From Ciona intestinalis (Eukaryota; Chordata; Ascidiacea; Phlebobranchia; Cionidae): a DNA stretch of 64,000 bases. The translations under genes were made by a program, and so were the position numbers. This document shows positions 47,551 to 59,258 of this stretch, in pieces. The notes beneath the pieces are model-generated. The model was not told where the DNA came from. It worked only from the letters and a program-made list of their open reading frames with translations, and ran no database searches. The stretch spans positions 5,043,375 through 5,107,374 of the forward strand of contig NC_020177.2 in assembly GCF_000224145.3 (NCBI RefSeq). Reading direction: 5' to 3'. Positions within the stretch are counted from its first letter, which is position 1; every line of letters begins with the position of its first letter.

Positions 47551-47554
47551 TTAA

Positions 47555-48720
47555 CGCATAGTACCACAATACATATTGTATAAAATATAAATTCATTAAC
47601 ATACATGAATAAATATGCTTTGAAATGCAGTTTTAAAACAATTGCATAAAGGTTCCGTTCGTATCAATACATCCTATTACATTAGGAACCAGCAATTATC
47701 TGCGGTAACGTGCTCACAAAAGTAAGAATTAAAATTTCTATGAGATTAGCATAACCACTACCACGCACTTATTCAACCATATGGTATTTGAACACTTGTA
47801 ATTTCATGCAGAGCTTGCAATTAATAAAAGCCGCGAAATATGTGATCGTAAGCTACTTTAGTTAAGCTTACCGTACAGACAGGCGCCGTGATGGACGTCA
47901 CACATGGTGTTAGGTTATAGATTTACAGCGCTTTAAAACCACAAGGTTTGTTGCGCATTGTAACTTCTTTTAACAATAAATGGATCGTTTGAGAGGCTTA
48001 GGTTCTATAAAACAAACGCGTAAATTCTAAACGGCAGATTATACGAGGCCTACTTGACGTTACAGACATGACGCATACTAAAATACACTCTTTCTATCTA
48101 AATGGCGCACTTATACCCGGCTACAATGAGACATATAAACGATAATGCCATAAGTTTAATGGTAATGTCGCTTGGACGTTATACCATTATCATAGCTTAG
48201 TGTTCATAACTATTCAACTACTGTAACATGTATATTCTAAACTACTTTACGACTGTTTTGAATTAGAACTTTTTGCATACTGTTTACTTAAAATATATAG
48301 TGGGGTAAAACGAATACCGTTAGCACAAAATATTTCATATTTATATATTCTAATCGTGTTTTAAACAATTAACAAAGCTCTTTAAGAGTCGTGAAGACAC
48401 AGTTGTATATTTCTGTCTTCTTTGTTTACCACCAAAATGAGACGATAAACAAGAATAAAACAATGTCATCTTGCCCGACCTAGTATATGCAAAACATCTG
48501 GGATTATCCAACATAAAACACATCAGTATGTTGCAAAGCTGGTGTAATTATCCATCCAATCATGCTGCATGCGATTTACAAGGCATTTCACTAAAGGTCC
48601 GAATTGAGAGAAGCTTTATACACTAGAACATAATTTACGGAATTTTTGCGAGAAATTTGCATGTTTTGGAATAATGCATCAAGAATGTAATGTAGCAGTA
48701 AAAGATTAAGAGTTGGCTGG
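47555..48720. other. Spacer between foldback and FG2, no gene seen
   Basis: AT-rich, with a degenerate M1 element at about 48,300-48,485 ('atatatagtggggtaaaacg' onward). It holds the 3' flank of FG2. Confidence 0.45.
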
Positions 48721-51700
48721 TTAACAGTCCACGTCACTACGAACGACAACATCAGGAGAACAGCATTTTTGGGATCCAGTAACGTATGGTGTTTGGCCAC
48801 AGCACAATCTTCGGTCGTCGACTGTTAAAAAGTAATGGTTAATTGGGCACGTAACCATAAAGGTCCCCTTTCTTCAAATAGTTGTTCTTTATTTGTGATA
48901 AAATACGGTTTATTTTTATACACCAGACACACATATCAAGTATTAATACACCTCATGCTTACTGTCGAGTTATAACATGGGTTTACTATCCTCTGGGGCG
49001 TATTAGATATATCTCTAGTAGACCGTAGGTTATCCTATAATGTCACCATTAAAATTACCGTATCATACCACTCTTGCCCTCCACTCAATACCCAAGTAAA
49101 ATGGAAACATATAAAACATCAAACCTTTCCCAAGAAGGAACCTTCCACAGCAAGTATGGCTGATGGTGTGGTAAGGTCGATTGCCGCAACAAGCGTCTGG
49201 TGCGATGAATTCCGCTGGTCTTGGCCTTCCAGTACCGAGACCTGTGATACATAATACAGTTATATTAATACACACATGGCATTGCTGCTGGATTCTTAAG
49301 AGAACATCTAAGATAAGTTTTAAATGCTACTGATGACCCACATTATCCTTTGGGTGACTTTGCCCCAAATCTAGAGTCCGTGGCGTGTCACACTTCCAAC
49401 TTGTACAACATGTTTGGAACTAGACTATATGTATGAATGCTGATGAGTACGTTATAAGTCTTAAATCCCATAACTTGTCACGCTACAAGACCTTATTCAT
49501 ATAGAATAGAATGTACATATACAATGTTGAGGCATTTGGCCAACTTTGGCATAAATCCCAGGTCCCATAACGTATCACACTGCAAGATCTCACCCGCATA
49601 TAACCCACCTAATGCTAAACATTCCAATCGCACCATGGCGGTTGATCCGCCTTGTTCATCTCTTGAATTTGCGCCTTCACCCGGAGGAGGAGGGGGTGGA
49701 GGTGCATCTCTTGCATTTGCGCCTTCACCCGGAGGAGGAGGGGGTGGAGGTGCATCTCTTGCATTTGCGCCTTCACCCGGAGGAGGAGGGGCTGGGGGTT
49801 CATCTCTAGCTGTCTCTTCAAGGCCCTCTGCTGTATCTTCATACACCACAGTGCTAGCTGGGAATGTTAGTTCAGGACCTTCTATGGCCGCTGCCACACA
49901 TCTTGTGTGGATTGAATAACCTGAACTTCTTGGTACGCCTTCCAAGAATGCAGTCTACAAAACAAGACGTTATCTTTTGTATCTTTAAATAAGTCTGCAC
50001 GTTTTTGTTTTACGTTTAAATGTATATGCGGTTTCCGATTTTTATTATAACACGCACATTACCAATGACGTTATTCTGCTGCAAGCAGAAGTTGTAAAGT
50101 TGTTTCTTTTTTCGTACTATAGGGTAAGATAGCTACTGTTAGCACATAATATCCCATATTTCCTAATTATGTCTTCAACAGTTAACCAAACAGTCGTGAG
50201 TATACAGTTAAACCCAAAGAGATTGTTTTTAATCTCTTTGGTTATACCATTCTTTGTTTGCCACCAAACAGGCCAATAAAAAAGCTGAAATCTCGAACCA
50301 TTTTATCCCAACCTACCATATATTCTACCTTTAAAATACAATACTAAGAAACATGAACTTACACTTGATATATTGACGTAAACTGGCTTCGGATTGTTGC
50401 CGTTCAGTCCTGGGCTGTACATTACTTTAACTACAGGACATTCCCCGTCTTCGGGTTCAATAAACGTTAAAGAAATTCCATCACCAATTTGAGCAATGGA
50501 CGCCACAACAGGGGTGGGGGGGACTATGAGGATATTTAGTTTTTAAAGTGTTGAAATATAATGATTTATAGTAAAAATACAGTAAGAATAACTAGACAAC
50601 ATTGAGCGATCGGTAACGATAGTAGGTATAACACGGGTGTTTCATACACCTCGTGCCTGCTTACAAGTTGCCACGTAACTTTAAGGACATTTTGTAGCGT
50701 GCGAAAATGTCAAAATAGTATAAGACCAGAAGATTTAAGTTGATTTTGAGTTTTTAACCAAATGCAGGGTTATAAATAGAAATATTTTGTTGTAATATAT
50801 AAGTTGTAATCATTCAAACTAACGTTACCTGTTGCTTGTATAACCTGTGCAGGGTTGCTCTCTATTCCGTTTACTATTGTTGTAACGTTGAACTTATAGA
50901 CCTTCCCAGATTCTAACTCTTGAATACGAGCGTTGATGAATGAAGATGAATGTTCTGCGTTTATCGTTTGTGACAAGTATTCGTCTGTGTGCTGAAATAT
51001 ATATATTTAGAAACGTATTAGATGTGTAGGTATGCGAGTGTCGCAACTATAAATCAGTAATAAAATTAACACCTATATAAACTAAGCCGAGTTGTTATAA
51101 ATCCCATGAATGTAACCCTGATCTGGTGCTCATATATAGCAGGGCGATTTCGTGTAACCAATATAAAATTGCTACGAAACACTAACAGATAAAATTAAGT
51201 CCAATAAATTGTATGATGTAAGCCGTACGAGGTATATATTTCGCCTATGTAACAAAGCAAGGTGGGATCTGGTGTTACGAAACCAAGATACATCTTGTTA
51301 GACTAGACTTTTGTTACGTTTATATAGCACCGGAGTACCGGGTCAGGTTCGCAGAATTTATAACAATTAACTTTCCTTATGCTAGGACCAATTGTAAAAC
51401 ATACATAATCAAATCCAACGAATTGTTTAAAGGGATAATTATATCACCCCTATATCAAAGCAAGTTAGTTCATTATTTATCTTACATCGGCATATTCGAT
51501 GAGATATTGTATTTCTTGATTCCCTGTTAGTTGTTGACGTGGTTGCTTCCATTGTAATGTTACGGAGTTCGAATCGAAAGTTGTAACGTGTAGCTCAGTT
51601 GGTGGTAAGGATTCTGTGAAAGTTTTTAAAGTAATGTTACGCCGTAGATAATTTGTTGATATTTTCCGATGTTATATACACTGTGGTGGCTGTATAATTG

Positions 51701-54700
51701 ATTGATGTTTTGCGATTTTTGAGCTTTGGTGGTTTTTTTAGACTATAGTTTTTTAAGGGAAGAGTTTGTTCTTTTATACAAAACGTCAAATTTCTTGCAC
51801 ATAATGTGGACCACATATTGGAACCATTGCATTCATGGTTTTGGAAAAATTAAAACGTTTTAGAAATCTAATATTGTATGTAGTTGTAAACAGGAAAACG
51901 TGCGTGTATGTACTTAAAATTGGTATAGTTCATCCTATTTGGGAAAGATCATGGGAGCATTTATAGTAAAGCAAAATTGCATTAATGTCCTAAACCATTT
52001 AGGAGACTATTTAGTAGGTCTCTGGTTTTATTCCAATTAACCTAGGTAAGCTGTAACACATCTAAGTAATAGTTAATATAACATAGTTCACAGTTAATGC
52101 AACATAGTTCGCGATATACAAAACACAACATACTCCGACCATGCGCTGCTTAGAATGAAAGGTCAGACGAGACGAAAGAAAGACGGCTGACGTATAGGTA
52201 GAAGGCGCAGCGATATAGAAATAATATAATATAATTATACCACAATTAACATGACAATTGCTGTACAATGTATACATACTCACTAGTTGTAAGTGTAACA
52301 ATGTAGGGCTCAATGCTAGAAACGCCATGTGATATTGTGTTCACGTCTACTCTGTATGTGGTAGAAGGTTGAAGTCCTGATATATGATAAACGTCAAACT
52401 TTGGCAGTAAAGGATCTGGAGTTGGCGCGCTGATGGTTACGTCGTTAGGTGTCGTGTGTATGGAACTGCACATGGTTTAATTTAAATAAATATGTTTAAC
52501 TTGGTTTATAAGTATGGCTACAAATGTTGTTTTGCTGTTGAGTTTAATATTCGGTATTTCAGTCATTTGGTCTTTGCTATCGTTTTCGAAGAGATGAATA
52601 AAAACTCATGTTTTTTCGGTCCTAACACAACATGGTGTGGGACTTCGTTATGCGTGATAAATTGAATACGCAGCAAGTAAAATTCGAGTCTTTTTATTTT
52701 TCCACGTATTTTGTGGCGTTTTGTGTAGTTTTAACAATGTGTTTCATAAATCTCATCTTACATTGTTTCATTCGCTCCTGCCGGCCTCATTACATGTAGG
52801 GAGAAATCGGTCGCTTCCACGTCTTTTGCTTCGACGCTGAAGGGTCGGTTCGGTGCTGAATAAAAAGTAGTTGTTCAATCAATTATAAACTTTAACCTGT
52901 ATGAAAATCGTGAATTTTAAATTATTTTTTACTGAAACAGTATTTAAAATTGAATAATATTTTTAAAAAAGAACAGTAATTAAAATTGAAGGTGTCACAC
53001 ATGGCTTAATGAGTTACTCTACATCTCATGTCTCTTGGCATGCCATGTTGTACAGGGATTCACTCATGCAATATAGAATACACGTATAGCTCATATGAAG
53101 AAACGCTGAACAACTTACGTATTTTTGCTGTAGCTGTAACGAGTTCACTGAATATTTCTTCTCTCTCTGAACCGGTTTTCGCGCGGACGGTCACGGTGTA
53201 TTGTTTACCTGCACAAACAAAGCACTTTAATCAACTTTCAACCAACTTAAGTGTTCGCCCACGTTCCATCCACTAGATAGTAACACCCGACATCATTTGT
53301 GCCGGGGGCCTTAATTAAAACGTTTGCCCTTAAAATAAATACGTTACAACATGTATGATAAAGCCATAAAGGATATATGACGTCACATGATGACGTCACG
53401 CGTTACGTCCGGCGTCAGTAAAAAAGGACACCCACAAAGTTACATATGATAACTTGTAAGCGGCCACAAAGTGTGGGAAACAGAACACTCGTGTTATAAC
53501 GACCGCCACCACACGAGAATGAATAAGTTTTATCCCTCCTTTAATACTCACCGGGTGTTAAACCAGTGTATACAGCGCTAGTGGATCCACTTTCCCCAAT
53601 TATGTTAGACTGTGGGAAAACTAAAACTCCTTCTTGAGGGTTGATCTGAATATCGTAGCCGGTAATATCTAAAACACAAAACATGGGGGTTAGAAACGCG
53701 TTACAATTACCGAGGTAAAATCGCCCCAAGTGTATGGCGCGTAAACTATGTTATAGAGGGCAATTGAATAGGTCTTTGTCAAGCATCTTGACTTATAGTA
53801 GGGTGGGGGAAGATGACACACCTTTTTGTTCTATTTGTTTTGTCTCGTTTAATAGTAAATAAAGAATATTCAAAGAATTATAAAACTGTAACCTCACGAC
53901 GCCCATAAACCGTTGTTGGTTGTTTAAAACACGATCAGGATGTTTGAGTATTATGTGTCCCGTCTTCCCCCACCCCTCTTTACCACAAAGATAAGTAATC
54001 CACCCACTACTCTAAGTATATGACCCACCCAACATCGTTATCTTCGTGTGCATACTTATCACCAGTTTTATACTTCCGTGGCTTTTTTATCCGAGACCGA
54101 ATATCTATTTTAACCATCAAAATTTGGCTTCTGCTCTTTTACAAATAATGCAGCCTATGGAAAAAAATACGTGTTAAAATTCAAGCACAAACCTGTAAAT
54201 CCATCTGGTTGCTCCCAATCTACGTGAATTCCCACCGTAGCTACTGAATACGTCTCCTCAAACTCTCCAAGTTGAATCTCGATCTTGATCTCAGTGATCG
54301 GTCGTAGCTTCAACTGGACGGGCGCTAGTGGCGCTAGAGATTTAAAGCACAGTGTTAAGGATTTGGGCTCTGGCAGTGTGGCTGAGTGGTCAGGCGTATG
54401 TGTCTTGGGCAAATGCTTAACGGACAGTACAGTGCGTTCGGTGCTTTAGCGGCTCTGTATAGTTATACGATTGTAACCTGCTTGGCCAAAACACTTAACG
54501 GACATTGCTTAAACCCAGTGCTAGTCACCAATGGGTTCTGGCACTCTAGGTGTCGGGCTTATTGAACCAACTCCTTATGCGTGCCACGCTGCAGCACCAC
54601 TCAGTATTATAGGCTGTATTATTCACGGCCAAGTTACATTTATAATTAAACTTCTTCGATTATCAATAAACATCATGGCCCTTATATATTCTATACTCTA

Positions 54701-56033
54701 TATCCATATCACAATATGCTTACCAGTCCACGCTTTAAACGTCATCGGAGGTGATAAAGCTCCGTTTTCAGATTGTCCCCGAACCTCAACCGAGTACTCG
54801 ACTCCGGGTAACAACCCGGTTATTACTCGGTTCGTTACCATCGGCGATTGCGGTTGGTGGATTATACCGTTGGGAGAAATCTAGAAATAGATCACTTAAA
54901 TAAGCCATTGCTGCTAAACACATAATAGTATAGTATAGGTGTATTGAGGTAAGATGCAAAAAAGCGCGTTACTTATTGTTAAAAATACGATTAGGAAAGG
55001 GGAAGTTATGTGCTAACAGTATCCATATCCCACCCTCTATAATTTCTGGCAAATTTATTTTTCTTAACATTATGTTTCGTATCAATGTTTTGATAGCTTT
55101 TACGAGGTTAACGGATTACTTCTTTAATGTCTGTTTTGAGTTTATAAATCGGATTATTATATATTTCTCAGCGACATAATACCAAGGTGACGACAGTGGT
55201 TGAACCGGTACGGCAACGTAAACCCGGTGTCTGCATAAGCCGCCAAAACTCACAGCAGCAAAACATTAAACAACTTTTTTTTAATTAAAAGCCTAAAAAA
55301 TAAAGAACTTTCTTTAATTAAAAGCCCCCAAAATAAAGAACTTTTTTTAAATAATGTAAAATATATTGTATTAAAAGGGTAACTCTTACCGTAACCGTGT
55401 ATCTTGCGTAAGCTACAAGCGGTGGTTTGGTCCATTCGACCTTCAATGTGTCAGTTGTTCGTATGGTAACTCTTGGGCGAATCGGCCGAGGTAACTGTTT
55501 CCCAGCAACTGACAAAAGCATGAGATTTCGTTATGGCTTATACGAACCGTATGTTATAAGTAGCATAAAGTAGTTAGCTTGCAAAGTTACATACGTGCTA
55601 ACTTGTAAGCGAGTACGTATATGAAACAGAACACCCGTGTTAACAACTGTTGTTGCCCCACCATGCGAGGATAAATAAGCTACATATGTGGTAACTTGTA
55701 TAAGCAAGCATGAGGTGCTCCGTATGTAACAGAACACCCGTGTTATAACGACTGTCATTGCTGCGCCACGCGAGGATAAATAAGTTACATACGTGGTAAC
55801 TTTTAAGCGGGCACGAGGTGTATGAAACAGAACACCCGTGTTATAACGACTGTCATTGCTGCGCCACGCGAGGATAAGTAAGTAACACTTATTTATTCAT
55901 TAATCGGTTTCATCGCCAACTTAAAATGCTTCCAATCATATCAATATATACAATCAAAAACCCAATACTATATTCATATGCACTAACCTAATGCGACCAG
56001 CAACCCAAGGAAAGTTATCCTCAGCGTAAACAT
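48721..56033 (-). CDS. FG2: secreted fibronectin type III protein with Pro-rich insert and galaxin-like tail
   Basis: Fourteen minus-strand exons: 56033-55988, 55508-55390, 54880-54724, 54333-54193, 53668-53552, 53208-53119, 52855-52762, 52465-52284, 51613-51486, 50991-50829, 50523-50363, 49954-49609, 49241-49125, 48821-48721; the phases join to 653 aa. It has a signal peptide (MFTLRITFLGLLVALG) and about five FN3 domains, with landmarks VEWTKP, LLPGVEYSV, VDWEQP, LTPGKQYTV, LQPSTTYRV, LQWKQP and LESGKVYKF. Exon 12 (346 nt versus 166 nt in FG1) carries a three-unit proline-rich minisatellite. Exons 13-14 give DACCGNRPYHTISHTCC and LCCGQTPYVTGSQKCC, galaxin-like, ending SDVDC. Six of 14 exon lengths equal those in FG1 exactly (exons 3-6, 8 and 11), and all phases agree, so the pair arose by tandem duplication. 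There is no membrane anchor; it is probably a secreted matrix protein of unknown role. Confidence 0.86.
49510..49608 (-). repeat. R4 repeat abutting FG2 exon 12 donor
   Basis: On the minus strand 'tatatgcgggtgagatcttg', 'gggacctgggatttatgcca' and 'aagttggccaaatg' match the R4 consensus. It begins a few bases inside intron 12, right after the donor TTAG|GTGGGT. Confidence 0.65.
49657..49806 (-). repeat. 48-bp coding minisatellite in FG2 exon 12
   Basis: Three near-identical 48-bp units encode the 16-residue repeat PPPPPPPGEGANARDA on the minus strand. On the plus strand it gives a Gly-rich frame that is only a shadow. FG1 has no such array in its exon 12. Low complexity and in-frame unit length suggest variable copy number. 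Confidence 0.9.
51110..51450. repeat. R3 repeat in FG2 intron 9
   Basis: R3 landmarks occur in order and partly duplicated: 'tgatctggtgctcatatata', 'gctacgaaacactaacagat', 'ggatctggtgttacgaaacc', 'agcaccggagtaccgggtca' and 'gaatttataacaattaac'. It appears to be a nested or tandem pair. Confidence 0.5.
53420..53535 (+). repeat. S1 repeat unit in FG2 intron 5
   Basis: 'gttacatatgataacttgta', 'ggaaacagaacactcgtgtt' and 'ataacgaccgccacc' then 'gagaatgaataagtt'. It is the same family as the Prdm1-r intron 3 insertion. Confidence 0.65.
53796..53982. mobile_element. M1 MITE in FG2 intron 4
   Basis: Left end 'tagtagggtgggggaagatg' and right end 'gtgtcccgtcttcccccacc' with the standard interior ('aaactgtaacctcacgac'). 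About 187 bp. Confidence 0.75.
54371..54560 (+). repeat. SINE with tRNA-like head in FG2 intron 3
   Basis: Begins 'gtgtggctgagtggtcagg', which fits a tRNA-Ser/Leu A box (TGGCTGAGTGG). It continues through 'ggtgctttagcggctctgta' and 'cagtgctagtcaccaatggg', the last shared with the S1 body. The S1 tail is absent here. This copy suggests that S1 is a composite tRNA-derived SINE. Confidence 0.6.
55580..55885 (+). repeat. Tandem array of three S1 tail units in FG2 intron 1
   Basis: Three head-to-tail units of about 100-106 bp, each 'ttacatacgtggtaactt' to 'gcgaggataaataagt'. Units 2 and 3 share 'gactgtcattgctgcgccac', so the expansion is recent. Confidence 0.8.
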
Positions 56034-57117
56034 GGCAACTGGCTCAAATAAACACCAGATTAATTAATACAGTTCACCGACTCGACCGGCTAATTATTCC
56101 AATCTGTAACATAAAACACCAAGAGATATTTTAACCACTCGCTCACAAAAACCAAGGATTTAAGCTATAGGGTTGGCTCATTAGCTTAATACGTTGTATC
56201 ACCAGTTCTTTACCTTAAACAAGTTTATCATTTTTTACCCTAATATATAATAAAATAGCTCCTTTTTAATAAAAACATAAACCAAACTATATACGGCAGC
56301 GTTTCATTTGCAATAAGGCGAGACATTCATTAAGGTATACCGTAATTACAGCAAATTATTTTATCCTGATTTAAAATCCACAAATTCATCTTTAATCGCC
56401 CACACCTCCGAGGCAACTAAATGCAGCAAAACCTCTTTTCAAATGTTGAACCAGCAATACACACAGTAACGCTTTGTTGTCCAATACCCTTAGGCTTAAA
56501 ACTAATCTACGCAAAATCTCAGACATTTTGATAAAAATCTGTGGTTTGCCGAATAAATAGCCAACGGCGTATGCTTGCCGCATGTTAGGCCGCAGAATGA
56601 GGGTTCCCACCAAACGTTATATGTCATGTGAGAACGACATTGCTGGTAATACATTATCGTTTTGGTATTACCAGTTGGGTTAAATCACCACGTATAACTT
56701 AAATCCGTTTATAATTAAAAACCGTCTTGCCTACTGTAAGACTTACCGTAATAAACAGCGCGCATACAATAAAGCATAAACATGCCACGTATTTATGTTG
56801 GGTCGTGCAATGGTTTAGAATGGCATATCCACAAAATACTTCACGTGAGATTTTCACGTTAACACTTTTCATGTTGCGAATCATATACTTGTTTGGCTTC
56901 AACCAACCCAACAAAATAGGAATTATTTGCCACTAACAATGTTATAATGCAAAATAACATTTCCCATCGCAAAAAAACACGTCTACACATGCAAGGATCT
57001 GGCGCCACGAAAATGTAACAGACAAAAATAAATCCGTATTATGTTTCACCAAACAAGAGTCGTTTAACTATATAAGCATCAGACCAGGGTTAGATTCGCG
57101 GAATTTATTACGACAAG
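56034..57117. other. FG2 upstream / METTL27-like downstream spacer
   Basis: The upstream region of FG2. An R3 repeat occurs at about 56,993-57,115 ('ggatctggcgccacgaaaat' to 'tagattcgcggaatttatta') and reaches the stop codon of the methyltransferase gene. Frames at 56,392-56,936 are unsupported. Confidence 0.5.
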
Positions 57118-58956
57118 CTACAACTTTTTATAAAGGTAGAAGCTCGTCCCAGTCTTAGTGTTTTCAGGATCCTTTGTCTCGTAATTAACTTCAAAGATCG
57201 CCCCTTTCACCGTCCTTGCATTCTCCCATTGCAACGAACCCTCCATCGACTTGGCAATCTCTGCAAGTTTCTTCTCATACCCAGCCGATCTAGACGTGGT
57301 TGCCACCGAGAAAATAATCAAACCACCGCATTTTGTAACTCGCATGAATTCCTACAAAAAGATTTACATATAGTATACGACGTGGGCCAACTCTGTGTAT
57401 GAATCAGAACACCCGTGTGATAACGACTGTCGTTGCTCCGCCATGCAAGAGCATCAAGTTACACACGTAGTAACTCGTAAGCGAGTGCCGGGTGTATAAA
57501 TTAGAACACTCGTGTTAACCGCTGTCGTTGCCCCGCCATGCGAGGGCAACAAAGTTACATTGATTTATAATATTCCTGGCAGCAACATTATATACACTCC
57601 AAGTAACATACGTGGTTATAACTTCTGAGCGAGGCTGAGGTGTATGAAACAGAACATCTGTGTTATAACAACTTTATTTGCGCCACCATGCGGGGACATC
57701 CAAGTTTTATTTATTTATTTAATCGTTTTCCACACTTAGCAAAACCTGTGCGGGATAACCGGCCTATTCGAGCGTAAATCCTTGGTCCCATATCTTGCGA
57801 CGCTGTAGGACCTCACATATATATTACAAGCAATATTTACCTTAATAGCTTCAGGCTGAACATGGGGTACAGATAATGAACCAAGACATATCACTACGTC
57901 ATAACTGCTGTCGTCATATGGTAGTGGTTTGTCTGGGAGAATAAATTCTTCAACCAGATTTCTGTGGAATAAATATACGGTATAGGTTGGGATAGCTGGA
58001 TGTAATATATGTTTACAATCTATGTAAATTATATTTAGTCCGGCATCGACCAGAAGTTACGGCTTCTGCCCTTGTCGCTGTTACCGGTTGTAGATGTGTG
58101 TCCTTGCCGCAAGACAATTTACGCATTCGCTACAACCCAATGGTACCTTTTGTGTTGCCAAAACTGCCAGCCGTGCAGAAATCATCTATACAGAGTTATA
58201 TATATGTGGTAGATCCTAAGCGGGCATTAGGTTTCGTTTCGTTTACCTGTAATTTCCCTTTTCTTTGGCCTTTTCGAGCATCTTCGCTGAGCCGTCTATT
58301 CCATCGATCTTTCCTTGAAAGTTTAAGGCTCGCAGATTGTCGGCAACAAGCCCGGTGCCTGCGTGTTTAAACAACACTGGCTATATGTTGTATCGAATTA
58401 AACTTGCATGTAGTATAGGGTGGGGAAAGACTTATTTTCATTTAATTTTATCGTCCTATTTGGTAGTAAACAAAGAACATTTAAAGAATTATAAAACGGT
58501 ATCCTCACGACTCCCATAGATCGTTTTTAATTGTTTAAAACTTAATTAGGGTATTTAGATATTGTGTGCTGAAGGTGTCCCATCTTACCCCACCCTACTA
58601 TATATTCGAAGTTGCAAATACTGTAAACTTAAAACCTCCGTACCGGCGGCGACAGGCGATAAAACACAATAAAATATGGATGTTTTGTTTCGTACACCTC
58701 GTCACCGCTGTATAAGATTGAACTATTTTAGAATAAAACACCCTTTACCTGCGGCAACATCAAGAACTTGCAGATTCTCATCCTCAAAGTTGGACATCAC
58801 TTGCTTTAACATATCCGTCGCTACCTTTGGTTCAGTATAACCTAATTTCATACAATCTTCTTCATAGTGATTCGCGTACTCGTTATAATGATCTGAAGTA
58901 TTTTTCATTCCTATTGAGGAAAACATACGATTCCACGCGACTTGTTTAGCAGACAT
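57118..58956 (-). CDS. METTL27: METTL27-like (WBSCR27) SAM-dependent methyltransferase
   Basis: Four minus-strand exons: 58956-58749, 58358-58247, 57961-57841 and 57351-57118, phases 1, 2, 0; 224 aa. The start ATG is preceded by CTTTTAG|GCTTAG, an acceptor that could serve a 5' UTR intron or spliced-leader trans-splicing, which occurs in Ciona. The sequence has SAM-binding motif I, VLDVAAGTGLVADNL, across the exon 1/2 junction, then KIDGIDGSAKMLEKAK (motif II with acidic residue), YDVVICLGSLSVPHVQP (motif IV region) and CGGLIIFSVATTS (post IV strand). This is a Rossmann-fold class I methyltransferase; length and order fit METTL27 (human about 245 aa). Its substrate is not established. It is on the same strand as FG1 and FG2, 1.1 kb downstream of the FG2 start. 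Confidence 0.85.
57390..57720 (+). repeat. Array of three S1 tail units in METTL27-like intron 3
   Basis: Three successive, more diverged units: ends at 'ccatgcaagagcatcaagtt', 'ccatgcgagggcaacaaagt' and 'ccatgcggggacatccaagt'. The intron (57,352-57,840) is mostly repeat, followed by an R4 piece at about 57,745-57,820. Confidence 0.7.
58410..58604. mobile_element. M1 MITE in METTL27-like intron 1
   Basis: From 'tagtatagggtggggaaaga' to 'ccatcttaccccaccctact' then 'atata'. Complete interior with 'aaaacggtatcctcacgact'. Confidence 0.75.
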
Positions 58957-59069
58957 CTTGAATGTATTATCTAAGCCTAAAAGGAGGTTAATAATAAGTA
59001 ACCGGTAACTTATACATTTGTAAGCTTTTCTGGACAGTGAAAAGTTAGTTGCAGAGGAAATAATAATAT

Positions 59070-59258
59070 ATAGTAGGGTGGGACGGGACACCTTTAACAC
59101 ATAATATTCAAATATCCTGATTCTGTTTTAAACAATTAACAATTCTCAATGGAAATTAGGAGGATAAGATTTTAAAATTTTTGAATATTCTTTGTTTACT
59201 ACCAAATAAGACGAGAAAAATAAATGTAAAGGTGTTCCATCTTCCCCACCCTACTATA
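59070..59258. mobile_element. M1 MITE, opposite interior orientation
   Basis: 'tagtagggtgggacgggaca' to 'ccatcttccccaccctacta'. The interior reads in the reverse orientation ('ggaggataagattttaaaat'). It lies just upstream of the METTL27-like start, within about 120 bp. Confidence 0.75.

Noticed and set aside
49524-49919. 131-codon plus-strand Gly-rich frame
   Set aside because: It is the reverse strand of the FG2 exon 12 minisatellite. The minus-strand reading continues homologous FG1 sequence and has splice sites.
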